Below, piece after piece: positions 49,533-58,880 of a stretch of 64,000 bases of DNA. Source of the stretch: Mycobacterium sp. SMC-4 (GTDB lineage Bacteria; Actinomycetota; Actinomycetes; Mycobacteriales; Mycobacteriaceae); assembly GCF_025263265.1 (NCBI RefSeq), contig NZ_CP079869.1, positions 3,658,001 to 3,722,000 on the forward strand. Direction: 5' to 3'. The notes under the pieces are model-generated. The model had not been told where the DNA came from, searched no databases, and was given only the letters and a program-made list of their open reading frames with translations. Every line of letters begins with the position of its first letter. The stretch's first letter is position 1. The translations under genes were made by a program, and so were the position numbers.

Positions 49533-50822
49533 ATGAGCAACTTCGACACGATCGACTACTTCACCGACCCGTCCCTGGTGCCTGACCCCCATCCGTACTT
49601 CGATCACCTGCGTAGCAAGTGTCCAGTAGTGAAAGAACCGCACTACGGCGTACTGGCGGTGACCGGCTACGACGAGGCAGCAACGGTCCTGAAGGACACC
49701 GACACCTTCTCGTCGTGCATCGCGGTCGCCGGCCCCTTCCCGCCCTTGCCGTTCACCCCCGAGGGCGATGACATCACCGATCAGATCACCGCGCACCGGC
49801 CCCAGATGCCGATGTTCGAGCACATGGTCACGATGGACCCGCCCGACCACACCAACGCCCGCTCGCTGCTCAACCGGCTGCTGACGCCCAGCCGGCTCAA
49901 AGAGAACGAGGATTTCATGTGGCGGCTGGCCGACGAGGTCCTCGACGACATCATCGGCGACGGGACGGTGCGCCGTTGCGAGTTCCTCACCGCTTACGCA
50001 AAGCCGTTCTCGCTGTTGGTGATCGCTGATCTTCTCGGAGTACCCGAAGCAGACCACGAGGAGTTCCGCGCCGTGCTCGGCGCCCCGCGCCCAGGCGCGA
50101 ACGTGGGATCGCTGGACCATACCGACCTGGTCTCGACCAACCCCCTGGAATGGCTCGACGAAAAGTTCCTCGGCTACATCGAGGACCGCCGCGAGAACCC
50201 CCGTGACGACGTGCTCACTGCTCTCGCGACGTCGAAGTACCCGGACGGGTCGACACCGCCGGCCATCGAGGTGGTGCGCTCGGCAACCTTCCTGTTCGCT
50301 GCCGGCCAGGAGACCACTACCAAGCTGCTGTCGGCGTCGCTGCGCGTGCTCGGCGACCACCCCGACATCCAGGAGACTCTGCGTCACGACCGCAGCCGGA
50401 TTCCGGTGTTCGTCGAAGAGGCGTTGCGGATGGACGCCCCGGTCAAGAGCCAGTTCCGGTTGGCCAAGAAGCCGACACGAGTGGGCGATGTCGACGTACC
50501 GGCGGGCACCACGCTGATGGTGTGTCCCGGCGCGGTCAACCGCGACCCCAGCAGGTTCGAGCACCCGCACGAGTTCGACCTGAACCGCAAGAACGTGCGC
50601 GAGCACATCGCGTTCGGTCGGGGGGTCCATTCGTGCCCGGGCGGGCCGCTAGCGCGGGTCGAAGGACGTGTCTCGATCGAACGGATATTGGACCGGATGG
50701 GTGACATCGCCATCGACGAGGAACACCACGGACGGCCCGGCGACCGACGCTACACCTACGAGCCGACCTTCATCCTGCGCGGCCTGACCGAACTCAACAT
50801 CACCTTCACACCAATTCGGTGA
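49533..50822 (+). CDS. Cytochrome P450
   Basis: A 429-residue bacterial P450 mono-oxygenase. It has the I-helix oxygen-binding segment FAAGQETTTK, the K-helix EEALRM, and the haem loop HIAFGRGVHSCPGGPLAR with the proximal cysteine. Length is normal for a soluble class I P450, which needs separate ferredoxin and reductase; none is encoded here. The ATG at 49533 follows GGGAGGCACTGG. It likely hydroxylates a hydrophobic compound under control of the divergent TetR. I cannot assign a CYP family. Confidence 0.9.
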   Translation: MSNFDTIDYFTDPSLVPDPHPYFDHLRSKCPVVKEPHYGVLAVTGYDEAATVLKDTDTFSSCIAVAGPFPPLPFTPEGDDITDQITAHRPQMPMFEHMVTMDPPDHTNARSLLNRLLTPSRLKENEDFMWRLADEVLDDIIGDGTVRRCEFLTAYAKPFSLLVIADLLGVPEADHEEFRAVLGAPRPGANVGSLDHTDLVSTNPLEWLDEKFLGYIEDRRENPRDDVLTALATSKYPDGSTPPAIEVVRSATFLFAAGQETTTKLLSASLRVLGDHPDIQETLRHDRSRIPVFVEEALRMDAPVKSQFRLAKKPTRVGDVDVPAGTTLMVCPGAVNRDPSRFEHPHEFDLNRKNVREHIAFGRGVHSCPGGPLARVEGRVSIERILDRMGDIAIDEEHHGRPGDRRYTYEPTFILRGLTELNITFTPIR

Positions 50823-50875
50823 GCGCATAAGCCGTTTCACCCACATGGAATGATTTTGCGTTCTAGTATTCGGCA

Positions 50876-51316
50876 ATGGTGTTGACGAAAGCGCTGCCGA
50901 TGGCTGCTGCCGGAATAGCCGGGCTGTGCACTGCGACCACGGTGTTCGCTGCCGGCGTGGCCGACGCACAGCCACCGTTGCGCCACGTCCGCTACACGGT
51001 GGGCGCCAGCCAGGACATCACCAACGCCGAGATCTACTACCGCGAGGTCGACCCGCCCAACTGGGCCGAATACAGCCACAATCCGTACCAGTTCACCCCG
51101 AACGTCGAGGCCGACCTGGGTCCCGGTAAGGCCTGGGTGTTCGAAACCATGCTGGCGAACCCCGACGCATGGGCCATGGTGGTCGTCGGGCTGCCCGGCC
51201 CCTCGACTCAGCCGCTACAGGAGCCGGGTTTCGTGTGTGAGTTGCGCGTCGACGACGTCGTGGTCGCCACGGATTCGGGGAGCAAGGGCGCGCTCTGCTC
51301 GTTGCGCCCCTGGTGA
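50876..51316 (+). CDS. Small exported protein (mycobacterial secreted type)
   Basis: A 146-residue protein with an N-terminal signal peptide (about 1-31; AAGVADAQ is a plausible cleavage site) and a mature beta-rich domain opening RYTVGASQDITNAEIYYREV. Two cysteines (FVCEL, ALCSL) could form a disulfide. It loosely resembles the extracellular part of MmpS proteins, but lacks a lasting membrane anchor. It starts 53 bases after the P450 gene and may be cotranscribed or have its own short promoter. Function unknown. Confidence 0.7.
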   Translation: MVLTKALPMAAAGIAGLCTATTVFAAGVADAQPPLRHVRYTVGASQDITNAEIYYREVDPPNWAEYSHNPYQFTPNVEADLGPGKAWVFETMLANPDAWAMVVVGLPGPSTQPLQEPGFVCELRVDDVVVATDSGSKGALCSLRPW

Positions 51317-51328
51317 ACCCAGCCCAGC

Positions 51329-51727
51329 TCAGAGGTCCCCGCGTTCCCACGCGCTCCTGTTGTCCCTGGCGACACACGTCAGGAACAATCCGTCGGGCGC
51401 CTGAGCCACATCACCGTCCAACGACGGGCACAGGTCGCCCTCGTTCTTGATGCCGTGCATCTCCGGGGAGCGGAACCACCTGGGTTCGTAGCGTCGCGGC
51501 GAGCCGCAGAACACCAGCCGACCCCAGTCGGTCACCCCGAACACGTAGTAGGTGGTGTTGTTGCAGTAAGAGCCCAACACCACATTGGGTCGGATGCCGG
51601 GCGTGCAGTTCGGGTAGTTGCATTCGGCGCCCGGTGGAGGAGGCGGCGGCTGGGCGGCCACCGGCGGTGCGGCCATCAGCCACACCGGAGCGGTCAAGGC
51701 GGCAAGTCCCGCGAAAACAAAGCGCAC
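51329..51727 (-). CDS. Small exported cysteine-containing protein
   Basis: A 132-residue protein. With the GTG at 51727 as start, the N-terminus (VRFVFAGLAALTAPVW, ending PPVAAQ) is a fine signal peptide. The mature part is proline-rich, then carries pairs of cysteines (CNYPNCTPG, SYCNN, VFCGS, DLCPS, LTCVA), probably disulfide-bonded. The start is uncertain: the best ribosome-binding site (AAGGAG) is about 40 bases upstream and is followed by no ATG, GTG or TTG at proper distance in frame, only an ATT. Function unknown. It is tail to tail with the preceding gene. Confidence 0.62.
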   Translation of the reverse strand: MRFVFAGLAALTAPVWLMAAPPVAAQPPPPPPGAECNYPNCTPGIRPNVVLGSYCNNTTYYVFGVTDWGRLVFCGSPRRYEPRWFRSPEMHGIKNEGDLCPSLDGDVAQAPDGLFLTCVARDNRSAWERGDL

Positions 51728-51806
51728 CAGGCCATTTTCACATAACTGAATAACGAAATTCTCCTTTTCGAAGAGCCGCGCTCGAGCCACCATTAGGCTC
51801 TGGGTC

Positions 51807-52325
51807 ATGGGTATTGCACGGACATTCGGCGTCATGGCCGCAACGGCGGTGACCGCGGTGGCAGGCCTCGCCATAGCGCCCACCGCCACCGCCTACGACT
51901 GGGGTGTCGACATCAGCGGCACGTGGAGCGTCTTCTCCAACGGGCAATGGGCCAGAACCAACGGCGTGCTCATCAAGCAGCAGTCGGTGCAGGAGACCTG
52001 GACCGTCGACGTCAACTGTGTCAGCCCGATCGAGTGCACCGGCGAGGTCAACAGCAGCCTGGGGTGGACGGCCTCGGCCCGTCTCGACGACCTGTGGTTC
52101 ATCGAACACGAGGTGCCGAATTGGTTGCCGTGTCCGGACGGAACATTCGCCACGGGACACCAGAGATTCGTCATGTGGGGTATGGATCCCACGATCGAAC
52201 GTCGAGTCAACCGGTTCGCGACCACCATGGGCGGCCGGAACCTGACCAGCAGCGACAGCGGGGCCTGCGGGGTCAACATGCCCAAGGTGATCGAGCTGCC
52301 GGTGCGGGCCGAGAAACTGTCTTAG
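51807..52325 (+). CDS. Small exported protein
   Basis: A 172-residue protein with a signal peptide (about 1-29, TATAYDW region as cleavage). The mature domain is rich in tryptophan (DISGTWSVFSNGQWARTNGV) and has four cysteines (CVSPIEC, LPCPDG, GACGV). It may be a beta-rich envelope or secreted protein. The pattern is typical of mycobacterial secreted proteins without known function. It diverges from the cysteine-rich exported protein and ends 22 bases before the convergent mceF of operon 2. Confidence 0.7.
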   Translation: MGIARTFGVMAATAVTAVAGLAIAPTATAYDWGVDISGTWSVFSNGQWARTNGVLIKQQSVQETWTVDVNCVSPIECTGEVNSSLGWTASARLDDLWFIEHEVPNWLPCPDGTFATGHQRFVMWGMDPTIERRVNRFATTMGGRNLTSSDSGACGVNMPKVIELPVRAEKLS

Positions 52326-52347
52326 CTCGCCCACTCCACCGGCACCA

Positions 52348-53940
52348 TCACGTCGGCAGCAGGTCTTTCCAGGATTTCGGTGTGCCGTTCTCCAGCTTCT
52401 GCAGCGAGCCGTCCGGCGAGACGAACAGGCCCGTGTTCGGGTCGTACTGCGCCGTCGCCACCGACGGACCGGCAGAGCCGTTGCCGGCGTGGGCACTTGG
52501 TGCAACAGGAATCGCTCCACCGTCAGGGTCCATGGCGTCAGCCGGCCCCCGCGGGGGGTCCGGGACCGGCGTGACACCGGGCGGCGGCGGCGCCGGACCG
52601 GGTTGCAGACCCGACGGCTCGCCTCCTAGCGGCAGCGGAGTGCCCTCGATCGGCGCATGGATCCGCTCCTCGAAGTCCACCCGGTCATCGAGCGGGATGC
52701 CTTGCTTGACCAGGTTGGGGTCGAACGGGTACGGGCCGAGGATGTGCTGACGGATGGCCTGCGGAACGAATCCTCGCGGGTCGTTGCACAACTCGACGGT
52801 GGGCGCACGCTTGCCGGGATGCGCCATGCACGGATAGTTGCGGGCGCCGCGCACGTTCAGCGGCGAATCCTGTGGCAATTTGCAGTACAGGCCGTCCGGG
52901 GTGTCGATCACCGTTTCGTCTTCGGGATTGCGCCACTGGGACGGTGGCAGGAATCCTACGGTGCACGGATTCGGGTCACTGATGGTCAGCGCGAAGTCAC
53001 CGCTGGGTAGACCGGTCGGATTGTTGTGAGGTAGACCGAAGGACTGCTGCGCCGCGATGATGCTGGGGAACACCACCAACAACTGCTCGATGGACGGGTT
53101 GTAGGTCAACACGACCTGGCCGACCGTGGTGAGGTTGGCGAGCAGGACCGGCAGAGTCGGCTTGACCTGCTCGAGCAACGCGCTGACTTCCTGGGCGAAT
53201 CCCGGCCCCTGCTGCAGAATTGACCGTAGCTGCGGATCGTTTTGCACCACCTGGGAGGTGATCCCGCTGAGGCTGCGTGCCCACGTGCGGATCGCCTGGG
53301 TGGTCTCGGCCTGAGAATCCAGCAGCGGCCTGATGTCGTCGACCAGGGTGCGGGTCTGGTCGGAGACGTCGTTGACCTCCTCGGTCACCTTGGCTGCAGA
53401 GTCCAGCAACGACCCGAACTCTGGGCCTGCACCGCTGAACGCCGCGTACGTCTCGTCGAGCAAGTCGGGGATGCGATCCTTCGGCAGACTCTCCACCATG
53501 GCGCTGAGTTGATCGAGCATCGGGCCGACCTGCTGCGGAATCGACGTGTTCTGCACCGGAATTCGCGATCCGTTCTCCAGATAGGGCCCGGAGTCGGTGC
53601 GAGGACGCAGATCGACGTACTGTTCGCCGACCGCGGAGACACTGCGGACCTCGGCCTGCAGATCGGCCGGTACCTGCGGCGACGTATCGAGCGACAGCGT
53701 GGCTTCCGCGCCGTTCTCGGTCAGCTCGATCGAGGTCACTTTGCCGATCTGCACTCCTCGATAGGTCACGTTGCTGAACCGGTAGAGCCCGCCGGATGCC
53801 GGCAACTCCAACTTCACCGTCAACCGGCCGACTCCGAGCAGAGTCGGCACCTGCATGTAGGTGAAAACCATCACGGCCACGCCGACGATCGACGCGATCG
53901 TGAAGATGATCAGCTGATTGCGAACGAAGCGGGTCAGCAT
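52348..53940 (-). CDS. mceF: MceF subunit of mce operon 2
   Basis: A 530-residue Mce subunit, last gene of operon 2. It has an N-terminal membrane helix (about 9-29), the MCE domain (VKLELPASGGLYRFSNVTYR, about 42-115), helical segments, the cysteine region CTVGFLPPSQ...LYCKLP, and NVRGARN. A proline/glycine-rich stretch precedes the terminal DPNTGLFVSPDGS motif. It is 50 residues longer than MceF of operon 1. Its ATG overlaps the mceE stop by one base. No Mce-associated genes follow it, unlike in many mce operons. Confidence 0.9.
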   Translation of the reverse strand: MLTRFVRNQLIIFTIASIVGVAVMVFTYMQVPTLLGVGRLTVKLELPASGGLYRFSNVTYRGVQIGKVTSIELTENGAEATLSLDTSPQVPADLQAEVRSVSAVGEQYVDLRPRTDSGPYLENGSRIPVQNTSIPQQVGPMLDQLSAMVESLPKDRIPDLLDETYAAFSGAGPEFGSLLDSAAKVTEEVNDVSDQTRTLVDDIRPLLDSQAETTQAIRTWARSLSGITSQVVQNDPQLRSILQQGPGFAQEVSALLEQVKPTLPVLLANLTTVGQVVLTYNPSIEQLLVVFPSIIAAQQSFGLPHNNPTGLPSGDFALTISDPNPCTVGFLPPSQWRNPEDETVIDTPDGLYCKLPQDSPLNVRGARNYPCMAHPGKRAPTVELCNDPRGFVPQAIRQHILGPYPFDPNLVKQGIPLDDRVDFEERIHAPIEGTPLPLGGEPSGLQPGPAPPPPGVTPVPDPPRGPADAMDPDGGAIPVAPSAHAGNGSAGPSVATAQYDPNTGLFVSPDGSLQKLENGTPKSWKDLLPT

Positions 53941-55292
53941 CAGCGACCACCTTCCGGTGCCGGGACGGCGGGTACTGCCGGCTCGGGCGCCGCCTCAGCG
54001 CCGTAGGGGCCGGCGAAGATCTGCTCACCGGTGATGGGTTGAGACTGAGGCAACCACGGTGCAGCCGGGGGCGGCGGGGTCACCGGCAACATCGGCTGCG
54101 TCATCGGCGGTAAGGCTTGCGCCACCGAGGCTTCCGGTGGCGGCGGCAACGCTTGGCCAGGTGGAGGTGCGACGCCGAGCTTGAGCGGGTCGTAGGAATA
54201 ATTCAAGTAGTACGGATCACCCGGGGCGGGAATCAGTTTCGCGTTCTCGTCACCCCAGCGGGTTCCGAGCAGAAGGGTCTTCTTCAACCTCGGATAGGTC
54301 AAGTCGAAGCTCGCCCAGAGGTTGATGTAGTCCCCGCGGGTGATCCGGTCGGCGAACGTCGGGCCATACGGGAAGGCCGTCGCCCACAGCAGCGCCAGAC
54401 TGAGGTCGGGTCCGATGTCGGCCAACGCCCCGAGGATCGGACCCAGGTTGTCCAGGTTCTGGACCAGGTCGTCGCCGGCATCGTTGATCAACCGGGCCGT
54501 GGTGTCGCTGAACTGGCCGAGCCGGTCCAGCGCAGTGGTGAACTGCGGACGCTGCTCGATCAGGACGTCGATGGCCGGCGGAATCTCTGTCAGCGCTCGG
54601 TCGATGACCTCACGCTGCCCGGCGAAGGTTCCGGCGACCCGGCGCAGTTGCTGCATCGAGGCGACGATGTTGCCGCGCTGCTGTTCCAGCACCCCGACGA
54701 AGTCATCGAGGCGGATGAGCAGTTCCCGGATCTCGTTCTCTCGACCGGAGATCCCGGTGTTCATGCTGTGGATGATGTCGCCGATCTGTCCGAGCCCACC
54801 ACCGTTGGCGACGGTGGACAGGGAGGACAGCGTCTGTTCGGTGGTCGGGTACACCGACGACTCATTGAGCGCCAGGGTGGACCCGGGTTGCAGGCGACCT
54901 CTGGGCTGCTCATCCAGCGGGGGGTTCAAGGCGAGATGCATCGAGCCAAGCAGGCTGGTCTGACCGATGGTGGCCACCGCATTGGCGGGCACCGTCACGT
55001 CCGGCTTGACCGAGATCTCGATATTGGCGTGCCAGCCGTCGACGGTCATCTTGCCCACGCTGCCGACGACGACGTCATCGATCATCACCGGGGAATTGGA
55101 TTCCAGCGTGGCCACATTGGGCATCTGCACGGTATAGGTCACTGCATCGGGTCCGCGGCCCGTGGCGCCGGGCAGCGGCAGCGAGTTCACCCCTTGGAAC
55201 GCGCAGCCGGTCATCGACAGCGCCACCCCCATTCCGAGGGCGCCCAGTCGTTTCGCACCGGAGATGCTCTGTCGCTTCGCTCCGAAGATCAT
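53940..55292 (-). CDS. mceE: MceE lipoprotein of mce operon 2
   Basis: A 450-residue Mce subunit with a lipoprotein signal ending LSMTGC (Cys30), the MCE domain (YTVQMPNVATLESNSPVMID, about 60-140), a helical region, and a proline-rich C-terminal tail (PPPPEASVAQALPPM) absent from MceE of operon 1. The ATG at 55292 overlaps the mceD stop (ATGA); a longer frame upstream is a shadow of mceD. Confidence 0.9.
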   Translation of the reverse strand: MIFGAKRQSISGAKRLGALGMGVALSMTGCAFQGVNSLPLPGATGRGPDAVTYTVQMPNVATLESNSPVMIDDVVVGSVGKMTVDGWHANIEISVKPDVTVPANAVATIGQTSLLGSMHLALNPPLDEQPRGRLQPGSTLALNESSVYPTTEQTLSSLSTVANGGGLGQIGDIIHSMNTGISGRENEIRELLIRLDDFVGVLEQQRGNIVASMQQLRRVAGTFAGQREVIDRALTEIPPAIDVLIEQRPQFTTALDRLGQFSDTTARLINDAGDDLVQNLDNLGPILGALADIGPDLSLALLWATAFPYGPTFADRITRGDYINLWASFDLTYPRLKKTLLLGTRWGDENAKLIPAPGDPYYLNYSYDPLKLGVAPPPGQALPPPPEASVAQALPPMTQPMLPVTPPPPAAPWLPQSQPITGEQIFAGPYGAEAAPEPAVPAVPAPEGGR

Positions 55293-56767
55293 GAGGGCGG
55301 CATCCCTTCGGCCGGCAACAGCGGCGCATCCGGCGCCGGCGTCGGCGGCAGCAGCAAACCGTCGACGGTCTGGGGCTGGGGCGGCAAATCGGACAGGACG
55401 CGCGGCGGGCCGGGGATCGGTGCGCCCGGGAACAGCGGCGGCGACGGAATGGCGGCACCGTCGTTTCCGGTCGTGTACAGCCCCGGCGGGCCGGGAGGCG
55501 CACCCCACCCCGGCGGCGGCGGAATATCACCGGCGCCGGTGTAGGCCGACACCGTCGGCGGAGGCTCGGGAGGGTCATTGGGTCCACTGCCCCCCGGAGC
55601 GATCTTGGGGTCGGTGTAGATCAATCGGTCCGGATTCACAGCGGGGCGAAGGTAGGCGTTGATCGGGAACGGCAGGTTCCCGAAGTTCAGCAGGCGCAGG
55701 GCCGGCCCCAGGTACTGAGCGCACAACTTGGCGGTCTCCGGCGCCGTGGTATTGGCGACTCCGCCGATCAGGCCGCAGAAAAACCACACCGGGTTGGAGA
55801 AGTTCGACAGCGCGAATGCCCCGGTCACCGAACCGCCGTTGGGATAAAAGATGTTGTTGAAGTTGCCAATCGCGTTGGGCATGATGTGCAGCACGTTCTC
55901 GAACGCCAGCCGATTGTCGACCAGAACTTGGGTCACGTTCGCCAACCGCTGAACCTGCTCGGTGGTCTGGTTTCTGCTGCCCGCCACGAACCGCTGAACA
56001 TCACCGATGGCCAACGACAACTCGGTCAACGCAGAGTCCAGGTCGGATCTGCTGTCGTTGATCACGCTGGTCAGACTGGCCAATCGGTTCTGGAACAGCA
56101 CGATCTGCTGCTTGCTGTCGCGCAGCGCGGTGACGAAAACCTGCAGGTTCGTGATGATGTCGGCAATGTTGCCGCTGCCTTCGGCGAAGATCCGTGCGGC
56201 ACCGGACAGTTGGCGTAGCGTTTCGCGCAGTTTTTCGCCGTTGCCGTCACCCATGGCGTCGGCTGCGCTGTCGACGAACCGCGAGATGGATGTCCCGTCG
56301 GCACCGGCCTGCGGACCCAGTTCGGTGGCCAGGCGGGTCAGCTGCGTCTTGACTTCGTCCCACTCCACCGGCACGGCGGTGCGTTCACTGGGAATCACAC
56401 CGCCGTCACCCATCGTCGGGCCGCTCCCCTCGCGGTAGGCAGGGGTGAGTTGGACATAGCGGGCGGCCACCAGATTCTGCGCCACGATCACGGCCCTGGC
56501 CTCGGCGGGCACGCCGACGCCGCGGTCGACCTTGAGGGTCATCCTGGTCTGGGTACCTTCGGGCTCGATCCGGTCGATCGAGCCGACCTTGACACCCGAC
56601 ACCCGTACCTCGTCACCGGGATAGATCGCGGTGGCCGTCGGAAAGTACGCCGTGATGGTGTACGGCCCGAAGAACACCTGGCGCACCAGAAATGCCGCAC
56701 CGGCGACAAGCAAAGTGGCAAGCAGGATCGCCGTACCTGCCACCAACGGCTTACGGGTTGCCGTCAT
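55289..56767 (-). CDS. mceD: MceD subunit of mce operon 2
   Basis: A 492-residue Mce subunit with a membrane helix (about 9-31), the MCE domain (ITAYFPTATAIYPGDEVRVS, about 36-115) and helical segments. The cysteine region WFFCGLIGGV...KLCAQYL matches that of MceD in operon 1. A proline-rich tail follows. The start lies 17 bases inside the end of mceC, a longer overlap than elsewhere in either operon. Confidence 0.9.
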   Translation of the reverse strand: MTATRKPLVAGTAILLATLLVAGAAFLVRQVFFGPYTITAYFPTATAIYPGDEVRVSGVKVGSIDRIEPEGTQTRMTLKVDRGVGVPAEARAVIVAQNLVAARYVQLTPAYREGSGPTMGDGGVIPSERTAVPVEWDEVKTQLTRLATELGPQAGADGTSISRFVDSAADAMGDGNGEKLRETLRQLSGAARIFAEGSGNIADIITNLQVFVTALRDSKQQIVLFQNRLASLTSVINDSRSDLDSALTELSLAIGDVQRFVAGSRNQTTEQVQRLANVTQVLVDNRLAFENVLHIMPNAIGNFNNIFYPNGGSVTGAFALSNFSNPVWFFCGLIGGVANTTAPETAKLCAQYLGPALRLLNFGNLPFPINAYLRPAVNPDRLIYTDPKIAPGGSGPNDPPEPPPTVSAYTGAGDIPPPPGWGAPPGPPGLYTTGNDGAAIPSPPLFPGAPIPGPPRVLSDLPPQPQTVDGLLLPPTPAPDAPLLPAEGMPPS

Positions 56768-57854
56768 GGGGAAGATCTCCTGGCTGCGGGAGGCTGTTGA
56801 CGGGGAACGGGAGCTCGGCCCGCGGGCCGGCATTGTCGGGCGGCTGGCCGGCGTCGACGCCGCGGCGGAATCCGAACGCGTACTCCAGGAACGGCTGCAG
56901 AAGCTGGGCGGGCTGCACGTTGGGCACCAGCGCGTTGTAATACGCGCCGTTGGAGACGATCTCACCCTGGGTCAGATAGTACTTCGCGCCACCCGGCAGC
57001 ATCTTGGCCAGGTTGTCCCGGTTCTTCTCCAGCACGGCGAGCACCGTGTTGAGTTTCTCCAGCGCCGGAGCGAGCTCGGCCTCGTTGTCGGCGACCACCC
57101 CGCGAAGCTCCTGTGCCACCGCCGCGATGTTGGCCAGCAGACTGGTGATCGCATGGCGGCGGTCGTTGAGCACCGCGAGCAGATCATTGGCGTTGAGAAT
57201 CAACCGGTTGACCTGCGCGCTGCGCTCGGAAAAAATTCCGGTCACCTCGCCGGCGGTGCGCAACAGTTCGGCCAGGCTCTCATTGCGGTTGTTCAACGAT
57301 CTGGACAGCCGCGACAACCCGTCGAAGGTCGGACCGAGCTGCGGAGCCACCTGGTCAAGCGTCTGAGCCAGGGTGTCCAGCGACTGATTCAGCGAGGCAG
57401 TGTCGGTGTCGGCGGTGTTGGCGGTCAGCTCACTGACCGCGTCGGTCAGCGAGTAGGGTGACGAGGTCCGTGACGTCGGGATCACCTCCCGACGATCGAG
57501 GGTTCCACTGCCCGCCGACTCCAGCGCCAGCACACGCTCACCGAGCAGCGTTCCGGTGCGGATATGGGCCGTGGTGTCGGACCCGAGCGCGTACCTGCCA
57601 TCGATGGAGAAACCGACCAACGCATCACCATTGTCGAGTTCGATCGACGACACCGACCCGACCTTGATTCCCGACACTGTCACATCATTGCCGACGGACA
57701 GGCCGCCGGCCTCGACGAACAGCGCCTGATACCGAAGAGCAGTGGCCCACTGCAGAATACGCTCCGGTTGCAGTCCGACAGCGATGATCAGGATCATCAG
57801 CGTGACGCCGATGAAACCAGCTCGGGCGAGGTGAGAACCGCGGTACTTGAGCAT
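56751..57854 (-). CDS. mceC: MceC subunit of mce operon 2
   Basis: A 367-residue Mce subunit with an N-terminal membrane helix (about 12-30), the MCE domain (YQALFVEAGGLSVGNDVTVS, about 42-118) and helical repeats, ending without the long proline-rich tail of MceC in operon 1. The ATG directly follows the mceB stop codon with no gap; the 3' end overlaps mceD by 17 bases. Confidence 0.9.
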   Translation of the reverse strand: MLKYRGSHLARAGFIGVTLMILIIAVGLQPERILQWATALRYQALFVEAGGLSVGNDVTVSGIKVGSVSSIELDNGDALVGFSIDGRYALGSDTTAHIRTGTLLGERVLALESAGSGTLDRREVIPTSRTSSPYSLTDAVSELTANTADTDTASLNQSLDTLAQTLDQVAPQLGPTFDGLSRLSRSLNNRNESLAELLRTAGEVTGIFSERSAQVNRLILNANDLLAVLNDRRHAITSLLANIAAVAQELRGVVADNEAELAPALEKLNTVLAVLEKNRDNLAKMLPGGAKYYLTQGEIVSNGAYYNALVPNVQPAQLLQPFLEYAFGFRRGVDAGQPPDNAGPRAELPFPVNSLPQPGDLPHDGNP

Positions 57855-58880
57855 TTACTCGTGCACGCACCTTCCCGTTTCTTGGGTGATCCAGGGGAAG
57901 ACCACTGTCCGTCCCTCCAGATCGCTGGCACGGAAGGTGATACCGCAGATGTAGTACGGGAACCAGGCGCCGTAGGAACCCACCCGAGCCAACTTGCGGT
58001 AGATCTCCGGGAGCCGCTGCAGCGTGGCGTCGAGCCGGTCCAGGTCGTTGCTCACCAGCGGAGCGAGTCTGTGCAATTCGTCGACCGCACCTGCCAGCGG
58101 TGCCCGGCCGCGGCTGAGGAGATCGGCCATCGACGCGGTGCCGTTGTCCAATGCCTCGATGGCGGTACCGATCGGGTCCCGGTCCGCGGACAGCCCGCTC
58201 ACCAGTTGCTCGAACCTGTCGATGGCGCCGGAGAACTCCTCGCCGTCCTCGGACAGCGTGTCGAGCACGATGCGCAGATCCTCGATCACACCCTCGATCA
58301 CCGCATTGTTGTCGGCCAGCGTATTGGTGAACGACGAGGACCTCGAGAACAGTGATTCCAGCGTTCCGCCCTGCCCCTGCAGGATCTGCACCAGCGACGA
58401 GGTCAGTGCGTTGACGTCCTGCGGATTGAGGCCCTGGATCACCGGTTTGAGTCCGCCCAGCAACAGGTCCAGGTCCAGCGCAGGCGCCGTGCGCGTCTGC
58501 GGGATCTGACTACCCGCCGGCAGGATGTGGGTGGAATCGGGGGTGTCGACCAGTTCGAGGTAACGATCTCCGACCAGGTTCAGGTAGCGGATCACGGCCT
58601 GGGTGCCGGTAGTCAGCACGGTGTCACGGTCGGCGTCGAATCTGACCAGTACGGATCGATCCGGCTGCAGCGAAACGCCCTTGACGGTGCCGACCCGGAT
58701 GCCCGCGATGCGCACGGTGTCGCCGGTCTCCAGGCGGGACGCATCCTTGAACACCGCCGAATACTCGTTGGTGGCACCGGTTCTGGTGTCGCTGAAGACC
58801 AGGAACAGGAAGGCTGTCAGCACCACCATGACCAACCCGAAGATGCTGAACTTGATGAGGGTTCCGACAGAGCGCGTCAT
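57855..58880 (-). CDS. mceB: MceB subunit of mce operon 2
   Basis: A 341-residue Mce subunit. It has a membrane helix (about 10-30), the MCE domain (YSAVFKDASRLETGDTVRIA, about 40-118), helical repeats and a C-terminal GAWFPYYICGI ... CVHE with the two conserved cysteines. Its ATG overlaps the mceA stop by four bases. Confidence 0.9.
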   Translation of the reverse strand: MTRSVGTLIKFSIFGLVMVVLTAFLFLVFSDTRTGATNEYSAVFKDASRLETGDTVRIAGIRVGTVKGVSLQPDRSVLVRFDADRDTVLTTGTQAVIRYLNLVGDRYLELVDTPDSTHILPAGSQIPQTRTAPALDLDLLLGGLKPVIQGLNPQDVNALTSSLVQILQGQGGTLESLFSRSSSFTNTLADNNAVIEGVIEDLRIVLDTLSEDGEEFSGAIDRFEQLVSGLSADRDPIGTAIEALDNGTASMADLLSRGRAPLAGAVDELHRLAPLVSNDLDRLDATLQRLPEIYRKLARVGSYGAWFPYYICGITFRASDLEGRTVVFPWITQETGRCVHE

